A DNA stretch of 64,000 bases from Pseudoscardovia suis (GTDB lineage Bacteria; Actinomycetota; Actinomycetes; Actinomycetales; Bifidobacteriaceae): the NCBI RefSeq assembly GCF_002797875.1, contig NZ_PGFC01000001.1, positions 248,001 to 312,000 of the forward strand, written 5' to 3'. The notes below the pieces were generated by a model. That model did not search any database, was not told the origin of the DNA, and saw only the letters and a program-made list of their open reading frames with translations. Positions 31,071 to 38,897 of this stretch are shown piece by piece. Positions within the stretch are counted from its first letter, which is position 1, and each line of letters begins with the position of its first letter. Made by a program: the position numbers and the translations under genes.

Positions 31071-32489
31071 TCACGGATTCGTGGGTTGTGAATCGGTGAC
31101 GGGGGAATCCGATGCGTTCGCTGTATCCGCTGTCAGGGGACGCCGCGCCCGTTGGGGGTCGGTCATGCCTGCCAGTTCGTCGGCCTCGTCGCTCACCATC
31201 AGGTCGGCGCTGCGCGCTGCGGCAAGGATGCGCGCCTGGATGCGGTCGGCCTGTATCGCGGCAATCTGCCTCGAAAACGCAATCACCCATGCGAACAGCG
31301 TCAGGCATGCCAGCGCCTCCACGCTGGTGAGCGTCGTATCGCCTTTGAGCCAGCGGAGGAGGTCACAGCAATCCACCGCCACAATGATGTATGAAAACGC
31401 ATACAGGAAGCGTGAAAGCTGCGGCATGAGCCACGGCAACAGAACGAGCAGCAACCCCATCGGCACGCTCATGCCGCGCGCGAACACATTGTGCAGCACC
31501 GGATGCGGCGTGTAACGGAACGATCCCACGCCGATGAGCCCCACGCCGGTCAGGGAAAGCAGCAGCGAGAAGATGACGATGCGCGCCACATTGGTGCGCG
31601 ATTTCTTCGTGACATCGGGTGAATCATCCTCGCCTTTGGAGACCATCTGCGTGGTCGTCAGCTCGAAACTTGCGAAATACGTGACGATGATGATGCACAG
31701 CCCGGCGAGTATCAGCGTTGCGTTGAACAGTTGCGCGGCGAACGTCGTGCGGTCACCCAGCTGCGAGAAGTTGTTGTGCCACCACCACGGGTCGTCGCTT
31801 GTCAGAGCGGCGACCGTGACACCGGATATCACAAACAGAGGCAGCATCGTGGCGATGGCCTTCGCGCTCAGCGACGAGGCCTGTATGAAGCCAAGGTATG
31901 ACGCCACGCCTGCGAACGCGCCCACGATGCCGGGCATCAGCGAGTCGAAAAGATCCTTGCCCATCATCGTGTCCACCGCCGAGAGCAGCGCGTACGACAT
32001 GAAGAATGCGGTGGCGGAGAACACGATCGACAGTGCGCACGCCTCAATCACCCGACGCAGCACCCGCAAGGGGAGCCGCCGCAGTGTGCGGACCGCTTTG
32101 GGGGCCGGCATCATGGGGGTGCGGGCGTAGCCGATGATGAACATGATGAACGATGAAACAGCGATGATGGTCGCCGCAGCCAGCATCTTGCGGCCACTGA
32201 TGAGCCAGATTGCGGACGCCTGCTCAAGGAAGACGGTGGTGGCGACGTAGGCGATGGCGAGGCTCACCATCGCGGCAAGCAGCGCGCGGGTCTCAGTTTT
32301 TTGATGGCTGCCCATGGGCGTGCGGCGCATGTGGCGGCGCTTCGTGCCTTTTTTCGCGCTCTTCTGTGTGTTCTTTGTGCCCTGTGTGTTCTTTGTGCCT
32401 TTTGTGTCTTCTGTGTCTTTTCCCGTGTCTTCCGGGGCGGACTGCTGCTCGGTTGCTGCGGGGGAAGCCTGTATGCTGCCTGATGTCAT
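31071..32489 (-). CDS. Multispanning membrane protein of unknown function
   Basis: 472 aa. I do not recognise the family. After an N-terminal cytoplasmic segment of about 65 residues with low-complexity Lys/Thr/Gly repeats (GTKNTQGTKNTQKSAKKGTKRR), about eight to nine hydrophobic spans follow, with a loop DDPWWWHNNFSQLGDRTTFAAQ between spans and a polar C-terminal tail. No transporter signature, kinase or catalytic motif is visible. The start is ATG 32489, preceded by GGAGGAG on the minus strand; the open frame continuing to 32831 overlaps the tRNA-Pro and is not coding. It is convergent with glgX and alone in its unit. Confidence 0.75.
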   Translation of the reverse strand: MTSGSIQASPAATEQQSAPEDTGKDTEDTKGTKNTQGTKNTQKSAKKGTKRRHMRRTPMGSHQKTETRALLAAMVSLAIAYVATTVFLEQASAIWLISGRKMLAAATIIAVSSFIMFIIGYARTPMMPAPKAVRTLRRLPLRVLRRVIEACALSIVFSATAFFMSYALLSAVDTMMGKDLFDSLMPGIVGAFAGVASYLGFIQASSLSAKAIATMLPLFVISGVTVAALTSDDPWWWHNNFSQLGDRTTFAAQLFNATLILAGLCIIIVTYFASFELTTTQMVSKGEDDSPDVTKKSRTNVARIVIFSLLLSLTGVGLIGVGSFRYTPHPVLHNVFARGMSVPMGLLLVLLPWLMPQLSRFLYAFSYIIVAVDCCDLLRWLKGDTTLTSVEALACLTLFAWVIAFSRQIAAIQADRIQARILAAARSADLMVSDEADELAGMTDPQRARRPLTADTANASDSPVTDSQPTNP

Positions 32490-32699
32490 TGCTGCTCCTC
32501 CCTGTATCATGTCTGCCGGCGGGCGTGACGCCATTCGCCGTGGCAGGCGTGATTGCATGCTGAACATGCCCATTATTTCGTTGTGGCTCGACACTGGCAG
32601 GGTTGCGGTGGCGGCTTTGTCTTGCGGCATGGCGGGGAGTCGCAAGGGAATTGTGATGGTACGGGCTGCGTTGGGCGGCGCGGCGCAGGGATCATGGTT

Positions 32700-32726
32700 T
32701 TGAATTGTCGGACGGTGGGTTATAGT
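32700..32726 (+). promoter_or_regulatory. Promoter of tRNA-Pro
   Basis: TTGAAT (32700-32705) and TATAGT (32721-32726) with 15-bp spacing, about 47 bp upstream of the tRNA. The -10 is strong, the spacing slightly short. Confidence 0.5.
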
Positions 32727-32772
32727 TGTGTGAAGTGTCTCCGTGCACCAGTGTGTGCACAGGCATTCAGTT

Positions 32773-32846
32773 CGGGCCGTAGCGCAGCTTGGTAGCGCGC
32801 CTGCTTTGGGAGCAGGATGTCGCGGGTTCAAATCCCGCCGGCCCGA
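32773..32846 (+). tRNA. tRNA-Pro (UGG anticodon)
   Basis: Complete 74-nt cloverleaf: acceptor CGGGCCG/CGGCCCG with A73, anticodon stem CCTGC/GCAGG and loop TTTGGGA (anticodon TGG), T-arm GCGGG-TTCAAAT-CCCGC. CCA not encoded. Confidence 0.96.
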
Positions 32847-33156
32847 CTTTTTATGGTTTGCGACTTAGTATTTCTCGTCTTTTCGCTTTGTTGCCTTTGT
32901 CCTTTCAATCCTGTTGCCTCTGTAACCTTGTCCCTTGTCGTCGTTGACCCTGTTGTCCTTTTGACTTTGTTTCTTTAGTTCCTCTGTTGTCTGTTTCGCT
33001 GTCTGCCTGTTTTGAAACGGGCGGTTCTCGTGATTGTGATTCTTGCGACTCTGGCCGCGCGGATGGGTAGAATCGGGAACGTCATCGTGCATGCACTCGT
33101 CGTCGATGGTCCGCCGGCATGAGGTGCACGCACACTTGCCCGGCAGGAGGCGTGGC
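32847..33156. other. 310-bp gap with a pyrimidine-rich tract
   Basis: From about 32850 to 33015 the plus strand is overwhelmingly T and C, with irregular short repeats such as CCTTTGT, CCTGTTG and CCCTTGTC. No ORF or clear terminator is seen beyond the tRNA. GGCAGGAGG at 33142-33150 is the ribosome site of the next gene. Confidence 0.5.
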
Positions 33157-35250
33157 ATGCGGTTGGTTCGCTTGCGTATTCACAATCACAGCAGGCTCGT
33201 GCGCGACATCGACATCGAGGTGCGACGCCACCTGGTGCTCGTGGGTCCCAATGATTCAGGCAAATCCTCGATACTGCGCTGCCTGGATCTGCTTCTGGGG
33301 GCTGCGCCGGAGGAACTGCCGCTGCGCATCAGCCTCGATGATTTGCGCGACCGCAACGAGGAATTCCGCGTCACCTGCGAGTTCGCCAGCCTGACTTCTA
33401 AGGAGCGCCGCCAGTTCGCCGACGTGACGTTCAAGGATGCTCGCTGCGACGACGGCCCGGTGTTCGCGCTCACATTGCGCGTCGATCCGCCGCAAGGGGC
33501 GTTCGGTGGCATGGGTAGTGGTGCGGGGATCGGCACTGGCGCCGGCTCCGGTGCCGGCGGTACGGGCGGCAGTGCAGCAACCGCAGGCATGACGGGCACC
33601 GCGGATTCCACCGATGCTGCCGTGCACATCACCCGCAGCTTCATGGTGCGCGACATCTTTGGAAGGCATGAAGTGGGACCGGTGGACGATGCAAGGCTTG
33701 CAGCAATTGGATGGCGCTTCGCCAGCTCGCAACGCCGCCACACGCTGTCGCAACCCACGGCGGACGAAGAGATCATCATGCGCCTGCGCCGTCTGCACCG
33801 CTTGGGCATGCCGGGCGACCTGTACCTTAACAGCGCGGTGTCGGCGATCGCATTGTCTTGTGAGGAATCCGAATCCATCAGCCAGGCATACAGCGGTGTG
33901 GACGTGCGGCTGGAGCGATCAGAGGAGCTGGGTGCCGTGCGCGCCAAGCTCGCCGAGCAATTGGCGCAGATTTTTCCCCAGCCGGTGACCGAGGATGACG
34001 TCGAGTTCGTCTACGCGGGGCTGCCGCGCAATCCGCGCAACCCGATGGAGGGCGTGATGCTGCGTGTCAACGTGGGCGGCGACCGGCGTACCGAGCGTTC
34101 CGAGGTGATGGGCTCCATCGCGCAGTTCGTGCTCGCCGCCCAAGGCGCGGGGATTCTTGCGATTGACGAGCCGGAGCTTCATTTGCATCCCAGCAGCCAG
34201 CGCAGTCTGGCGCGCATGCTGGAGCGCGGAGGGGCTCAATGCGTGATCTCCACTCATTCCGCGGATATCGTGAGCGCGTTCGACCCTGATTGCGTCGTGA
34301 CGATGCGAGCGGGCGTCGCCAAACAGCTGCGCCGCGGTTCGCTGGATGATGACGCGCGTGTGCGCATGCGCCTGTGGACGCACGATCGTCTGGAGCCGCT
34401 CACCGCGCGGCGCATCATTTTGGTGGAGGGCATCACCGACCGGCTCATCGTGGAGCGCGTGGCGCAGGTGACCGGGCGTGATCTTGACCGGCTGGGCGTT
34501 TCGCTGGTGCAAACCGACGGAGTGGGCAAGATGATCCCATTTGACAAAGTGTTTGGCTCGGAAGGCTTCGACGTGCCGATTTATCGGCTCATCGACAGCG
34601 ATGCGGCGCAGGATGCCGCCGAGCGTATGCACGTGCCGGTGAGCAAGCTGGAAACGCGCCATGTGTTCGTGAGTCAGCGCGACCTTGAGGACGAGTATGT
34701 GCGCGGTCTGGGCGCGGACGTTGTGTGGGGCGCATTGCGAGAAGGCGGGCTTGTGGCGCTCAGCGTGCTCAAAGCATGGCGGGCGCAGTGGCGCGCTCAG
34801 GCGCGGGAGACCGCTCAGCACAATGCACAGCAGGATGCGTCACTGCCTCAGGGTGCATGGTTGGGCGATCCGCGGGTGCAGGATTCGCGGGCGAAGGATT
34901 TGCGGGTGCGGAATCCACAGGTTGGTGATTCGCGGGTGCACGATTCGTTGCCGCAGGATTCGCAGGCGCGGGATTCACGGGTGGAGAATTCCTTGCTGCA
35001 GGATTCGTTGTCGCGAGATCCGCTGGCGAGGAACCTACTGGCGCATGATTCCTTGCTGCGGGATCCACAGGCGGATGATTCGCTGCCGCAAGAGCCTCCG
35101 ACCATGGAACAAGTGGCGGAATTCTGCCGTTCCAGCAACAACAAGGTGCCTTCGGCGCTCTCAGTGCTCGATTGCATCACCCCGCAATCCGCCCTGCGGA
35201 TCAACTCCATCGCCCGCCTTCTTGATGCAGCGACCGGTCAGAAAGCCTGA
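33157..35250 (+). CDS. OLD-like ATPase/TOPRIM protein with pentapeptide repeats
   Basis: 697 aa. N-terminal SMC/ABC-type ATPase half with Walker A GPNDSGKSS (residues 30-38), late Walker B and signature region (GAGILAIDEPELHLHPSSQRSLARM, about 330-355) and the switch His in VISTHSADIV. The second half is TOPRIM: IILVEGITDRLIVERV (about 420) and YRLIDSD (about 477). This order matches OLD-family nucleases, some of which act in phage defence. Two oddities: a Gly-rich insert (residues about 117-143) in the ATPase, and fifteen five-residue repeats (residues 571-645) before the end. Start ATG 33157 has AGGAGG upstream. It stands alone beside tRNA-Pro with no integrase. A defence role is inference. 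Confidence 0.82.
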   Translation: MRLVRLRIHNHSRLVRDIDIEVRRHLVLVGPNDSGKSSILRCLDLLLGAAPEELPLRISLDDLRDRNEEFRVTCEFASLTSKERRQFADVTFKDARCDDGPVFALTLRVDPPQGAFGGMGSGAGIGTGAGSGAGGTGGSAATAGMTGTADSTDAAVHITRSFMVRDIFGRHEVGPVDDARLAAIGWRFASSQRRHTLSQPTADEEIIMRLRRLHRLGMPGDLYLNSAVSAIALSCEESESISQAYSGVDVRLERSEELGAVRAKLAEQLAQIFPQPVTEDDVEFVYAGLPRNPRNPMEGVMLRVNVGGDRRTERSEVMGSIAQFVLAAQGAGILAIDEPELHLHPSSQRSLARMLERGGAQCVISTHSADIVSAFDPDCVVTMRAGVAKQLRRGSLDDDARVRMRLWTHDRLEPLTARRIILVEGITDRLIVERVAQVTGRDLDRLGVSLVQTDGVGKMIPFDKVFGSEGFDVPIYRLIDSDAAQDAAERMHVPVSKLETRHVFVSQRDLEDEYVRGLGADVVWGALREGGLVALSVLKAWRAQWRAQARETAQHNAQQDASLPQGAWLGDPRVQDSRAKDLRVRNPQVGDSRVHDSLPQDSQARDSRVENSLLQDSLSRDPLARNLLAHDSLLRDPQADDSLPQEPPTMEQVAEFCRSSNNKVPSALSVLDCITPQSALRINSIARLLDAATGQKA
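34867..35091 (+). repeat. 15-bp in-frame tandem repeat (15 copies)
   Basis: 225 bp made of fifteen diverged 15-bp units resembling GCGGGTGCAGGATTC, encoding pentapeptides of the form Asp-Ser/Pro-Arg/Leu-x-x (DPRVQ, DSRAK, DSRVH, DSLPQ and so on). The exact multiple of 15 keeps the frame. Confidence 0.9.
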
Positions 35251-35676
35251 AAGCGGCCTCCGAAGGCAGCGTAAGAAAGTCCCAGAAGACCGCCTCCGAA
35301 TGCAGAGCCAGATGTTTGACGGTTTGACGCTGAGTTGTTGGCTCAGAATCGTGGCTCAGATTGTTCGATGTTAGATCATTGACTTCTAATGGTTGGATTT
35401 AGGCACTTGATTCTGGACGTTCGATTCTGGACAATCGTCGGGTGATATCAAGGTGCAGGATGAGCTGCGGCTGTGTCATCTCGAGTGTCGGCTGGCATTT
35501 CGTGGAGAGTGGAGACGGAAGCCCCCTGTATTGTGAATACAATCCGGGCGCGAGGACTGGCGCGCATAATTACATCCTGAATAAGGCGGAGAACCAGCAC
35601 TTTAGGCGCATCGGCTGGACGCAGGAGGACGTTGCCTGGTATGCAGTTCACGTGTCGCCCGTGGCGCCGGCCATGA
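35251..35676. other. 426-bp gap before repeat array B
   Basis: No gene I can defend. An open frame from 35442 encodes a Trp/Tyr-containing stretch (GWHFVESGDGSPLYCEYNPG) that looks more protein-like than random but runs straight into the repeat array; it may be a fragment of a lost gene. Confidence 0.35.
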
Positions 35677-36094
35677 GTCGCCGAAGATGGAGGTTAGATG
35701 ACCCTTCTGTGGGTCTGTATCTTCCGTTTTCGGCGACTCGCGGATTTGTCGCCGATGATGGAGGCTAGGAGTGCCGTTTGGAAGTCCGTGACTGCCGTTT
35801 TCGGCGAGTGGATTGGTGGGTCGCCGAAGATGGAGGTTAGGAACCCATTTCCGAGGTGTGTAACTGCCGTCTTCGGCGATTCCTGTGTTGGGTCGCCGAT
35901 GGTGGAGGTCTGGTGGGGTTGAATCATCCTGCGGACTTCCGTCTTCGGCGACGGTTTCGGGGTTCGCCGATGATGGAGGTTAGGAACCCATTTTTGGTGT
36001 CTGTAACTGCCATCCTCGGCGAGTGGGTTGGCGGGTCGCCGAAGATGGAGGTTAGGAACCCATCTCTGGGGCGTGTAACTGCCGTCTTCGGCGA
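35677..36094 (+). repeat. Palindromic repeat array B (six units)
   Basis: Six units of about 60 bp, each opening GTCGCCGA(A/T)GATGGAGG and closing CTGCCGTCTTCGGCGA or a close variant, spaced by 10-12 bp. Units three, five and six share the centre AGGAACCCAT. It occupies the space between the OLD-like gene and aroA. Orientation is the same as in arrays A, C and D. Confidence 0.92.
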
Positions 36095-36184
36095 CCTATG
36101 AATGGGCTGCCGGAGACGGATACCGCGGGTGGGTTCCGGTGGTGGCTGCGGCGGCGCGGCAGGGCGGACGCTACGATGGGAAGC

Positions 36185-37702
36185 ATGACCGATTCGAACA
36201 GCACTCGTGCATATCCCGATCCATGGCCCGCACCGCTTGCCGCGCATCCGCTTGACGCCACGGTGACGATCCCCGGCAGCAAGTCGCTGTCGAACCGATA
36301 CCTGATTCTCTCGACCTTGGGCACGCGCCCTGTGACGCTCGTCGGCCTGTTGCGCTCGCGCGACACCGACCTGATGATGGGCGCGCTCAAGGCCTTTGGC
36401 GTTAAATGCGACGTTGACCCTGACGACGAGACGACGGTCACGGTCATCCCGCCGGCGAGCGGACGCTTCCATGGCGGCGAAACCGTGTATTGCGGCCTCG
36501 CCGGGACCGTCATGCGTTTCGTGCCCGGTCTGGCATTGCACGCTGACGCGCCGGTGCGCTTTGATGGCGATGCGCAGGCATACAAGCGTCCGATGAAACC
36601 GCTGCTCGACGGTCTTACGCAGATGGGCGCGCGTGTGGATTACGAAGGCGAGGAGGGGTTCCTGCCGTTTACCATCACGCCGCCGCAGGTGATTGATTCT
36701 GCGGATTCTGCGGATTCTGCGGATTCTGCGGATTCTGCGGATTCTGCCGATTCTGCCGATTCTGCTGATTCCGCTGATTCCGCTGCCGCCACCGAGCTTC
36801 ACGTCACCATCGATTCCTCGGGATCGTCCCAATTCATCTCCGGCCTGCTCATGGCGGCGTCGCGCTTCCCCCGACCGGTCGCCATTACCCACAGGGGCGC
36901 GCACCTGCCGAGCCTTCCGCACATCCGCATGACGATGGCCGACCTCCAAGCCTCCGGCATCAGCGTGACGATGGATGCCACGGCGGATGGCAAACCGGGC
37001 GACACCGTGGATGCCACGGCGGGCGATTCTGCCACCGCGGCGGTGCACGCGGTCACCTGGCATGTGACGCCGGGCGAGGTTCAGCTGCCCAGCCGTGTGG
37101 TCGTGGAACCCGATCTGTCGAACGCCGCGCCGTTCTTGGGTGCCGCGCTTATCGCCGGCGGCACGGTGAGAGTGCCCAATTGGCCGGAAAACACCACGCA
37201 GCCGGGCGGCTTGCTGCCGCAATACCTGCGCAACTTCGGCGCGGACGCTCAGCGTTCTGCCGACGGCGTGATGACCGTCACCAGCGACGGCGTCGCATCC
37301 GGTGGCGTGCACGGCCTGGGGGACTTCGACCTGTCGGCTGCCGGGGAGATAGCCCCGTCACTTGCCGCGATCGCCGTCCTTGCCCACGGCGACACCGCGC
37401 TGCATGGCATCGCCCACCTGCGCGGCCATGAGACAAACCGGTTGGCGGCGCTCGTCGCCGAGATCACCCGCATCGGCGGGGACGCGGAGGAACTCGACGA
37501 CGGCATCCGCATCGGTTCCGTGCCCTTGGCGAGCTTGCATGGCGCTGTGATGGAAACCTACGCCGACCACCGCATGGCTACGTTCGCGGCGATGATCGGT
37601 CTCGTGGTGCCCGGGGTGGAGGTCACGAACGTCGCCACGACGCGCAAGACGATCCCGGACTTCCCCGGCATGTGGAACGCTATGCTGGCGCAGCACCGCT
37701 GA
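36185..37702 (+). CDS. aroA: 3-phosphoshikimate 1-carboxyvinyltransferase (EPSP synthase)
   Basis: Sixth step of the shikimate pathway: joins shikimate 3-phosphate and PEP. 505 aa, longer than the usual 420-450. Family motifs: ATVTIPGSKSLSNRYLIL, GLAGTVMRFV, YKRPMKPLLDGL, SGSSQFISGLLMA, EPDLSNAAPFL, GHETNRLAALVAEI and TYADHRMATFAAMIG. A (Asp-Ser-Ala)x10 insert at residues 171-200 comes from a 9-bp microsatellite, inserted between lobes so the fold may tolerate it. Start ATG 36185 has only GGGAAG upstream and a TACGAT box 9 bp before it; MGS at 36176 is an alternative. It follows array B by 90 bp. Confidence 0.94.
   Translation: MTDSNSTRAYPDPWPAPLAAHPLDATVTIPGSKSLSNRYLILSTLGTRPVTLVGLLRSRDTDLMMGALKAFGVKCDVDPDDETTVTVIPPASGRFHGGETVYCGLAGTVMRFVPGLALHADAPVRFDGDAQAYKRPMKPLLDGLTQMGARVDYEGEEGFLPFTITPPQVIDSADSADSADSADSADSADSADSADSADSAAATELHVTIDSSGSSQFISGLLMAASRFPRPVAITHRGAHLPSLPHIRMTMADLQASGISVTMDATADGKPGDTVDATAGDSATAAVHAVTWHVTPGEVQLPSRVVVEPDLSNAAPFLGAALIAGGTVRVPNWPENTTQPGGLLPQYLRNFGADAQRSADGVMTVTSDGVASGGVHGLGDFDLSAAGEIAPSLAAIAVLAHGDTALHGIAHLRGHETNRLAALVAEITRIGGDAEELDDGIRIGSVPLASLHGAVMETYADHRMATFAAMIGLVVPGVEVTNVATTRKTIPDFPGMWNAMLAQHR
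36695..36784 (+). repeat. 9-bp microsatellite inside aroA (10 copies)
   Basis: Ten units: five GATTCTGCG, two GATTCTGCC, one GATTCTGCT and two GATTCCGCT, encoding Asp-Ser-Ala each. The 5' copies are identical and the 3' copies diverged, as expected for expansion by slippage at one end. Copy changes keep the frame. Confidence 0.95.
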
Positions 37703-37920
37703 CATCGTGGATTCGCAGGTGCTGTGGATTCGTTGACACCCAGATCCATTGGCGTCCGAATCCACTGACACCCCCAATCCTCCCGCATGTAGTCGGTTGG
37801 CAGCAGCTGCAGAACCAGTCGCATCCAGTGTCATGCACGTCATGCGCGTCATGCAACACCTGCCACGGCACCTGCCACAACACGTCACACAACACACAAT
37901 CACGGAAAGAGGGCCATCCT

Positions 37921-38757
37921 TTGACTGGCACAACAGCATCCATCTACGACACGCATTCCTACCGCGACGATTTGAAAGTCAACCCGCTGTTCGCAGACCT
38001 CGAATTGGCGCTTTCGATGGCGGACCGCGCGGACGCCATCAGTCTCGCGCGCTTCGGCGCCCTTGACCTGCACGTCGAGTCCAAGCCTGACCACACGCCG
38101 GTCTCCGACGCCGACCGTGCTGTCGAACGCGCCATCCGTGAGCAAATCGCCAAGCATCGCCCCGGGGACGCCGTGTACGGCGAGGAGCTGGGCAAGGCGG
38201 AATCCACTGGCCGCCGTTGGATTCTCGACCCCATCGATGGCACGAAGAACTATGTGCGCGGCGTGCCCGTGTGGGCGACCCTCATTGGCCTGCAGGTGGG
38301 CGGGCAGATTGTGGCGGGCGTTGTCTCGGCACCGGCATTGCACAACCGTTGGTTCGCCATCAAGGACGGCGGCGCGTACATGGGCCGCGGCGTGGATGAC
38401 GCGGTGCGCATCCACGTCTCCCGCGTGGCGAAGCTCGAGGATGCGTCCATGTCGCTGTCGAGCCTGACCGGGTGGAAAGAGCGCGGGGACCGCCAGCAGT
38501 TGCTTGACCTGACGGATTCGATGTGGCGTCTGCGCGGCTTTGGCGATTTCTGGCAGTACATGCTTGTGGCGCAGGGGGCGGTGGATGCTGCGGCAGAACC
38601 CGAGCTCGACCTGTATGACATGGGCGCGCTCGTGCCTATCGTGACCGAGGCGGGTGGCACTTTCACCGACCTTGACGGCAACCCCGGCCCGTGGGGTGGC
38701 TGCGGTCTGGCGACCAACGGCCTGCTGCATCAGCAGATTCTCGACGCACTTCGGTAG
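37921..38757 (+). CDS. hisN: Histidinol-phosphatase, inositol-monophosphatase family
   Basis: 278-aa Mg-dependent phosphatase of the HisN type used for histidine synthesis in actinobacteria. Motifs: TPVSDADRAVERAIRE, YGEELG (metal Glu), WILDPIDGTKNYVRG (metal Asp cluster) and the C-terminal ELDLYDMGALVPIVTEAGG. The start is TTG 37921 (LTGTTASIYDTHSYRDD), which has GGAAAGAGGG about 9 bases upstream; the open frame to 37672 is a Cys/His-rich spurious extension. It lies 218 bp after aroA. A copy of its last 17 codons occurs at 43237-43290. Confidence 0.9.
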   Translation: MTGTTASIYDTHSYRDDLKVNPLFADLELALSMADRADAISLARFGALDLHVESKPDHTPVSDADRAVERAIREQIAKHRPGDAVYGEELGKAESTGRRWILDPIDGTKNYVRGVPVWATLIGLQVGGQIVAGVVSAPALHNRWFAIKDGGAYMGRGVDDAVRIHVSRVAKLEDASMSLSSLTGWKERGDRQQLLDLTDSMWRLRGFGDFWQYMLVAQGAVDAAAEPELDLYDMGALVPIVTEAGGTFTDLDGNPGPWGGCGLATNGLLHQQILDALR

Positions 38758-38897
38758 CGCGCGGCGGCGTGATGACGCGGTCCGGCGCAGCAGCGTCGAA
38801 TGCGGCAGCGTCAGGCCGCACTGCAGGATGCGGCGCTGCTTAGACGGACTGCGCGTCTATCCGGGCCACGCGCTGCATCCTATCCGGCGTGGACAGG

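Noticed and set aside
32773-35250. Prophage or integrative element at tRNA-Pro
   Set aside because: No integrase, no duplicate of the tRNA 3' end within the window, and housekeeping genes follow.
35694-35927. Translations through the arrays as small proteins (for example a minus-strand frame with repeated TSIFGDPP-SPKTAVT)
   Set aside because: Spacer lengths vary between 10 and 12 bp, so no frame is kept through an array, and there are no ribosome sites.
37672-37920. N-terminal extension of HisN with Cys/His-rich repeats
   Set aside because: The TTG at 37921 has a good ribosome site and matches HisN family N-termini; the extension is a read-through of non-coding repeats.
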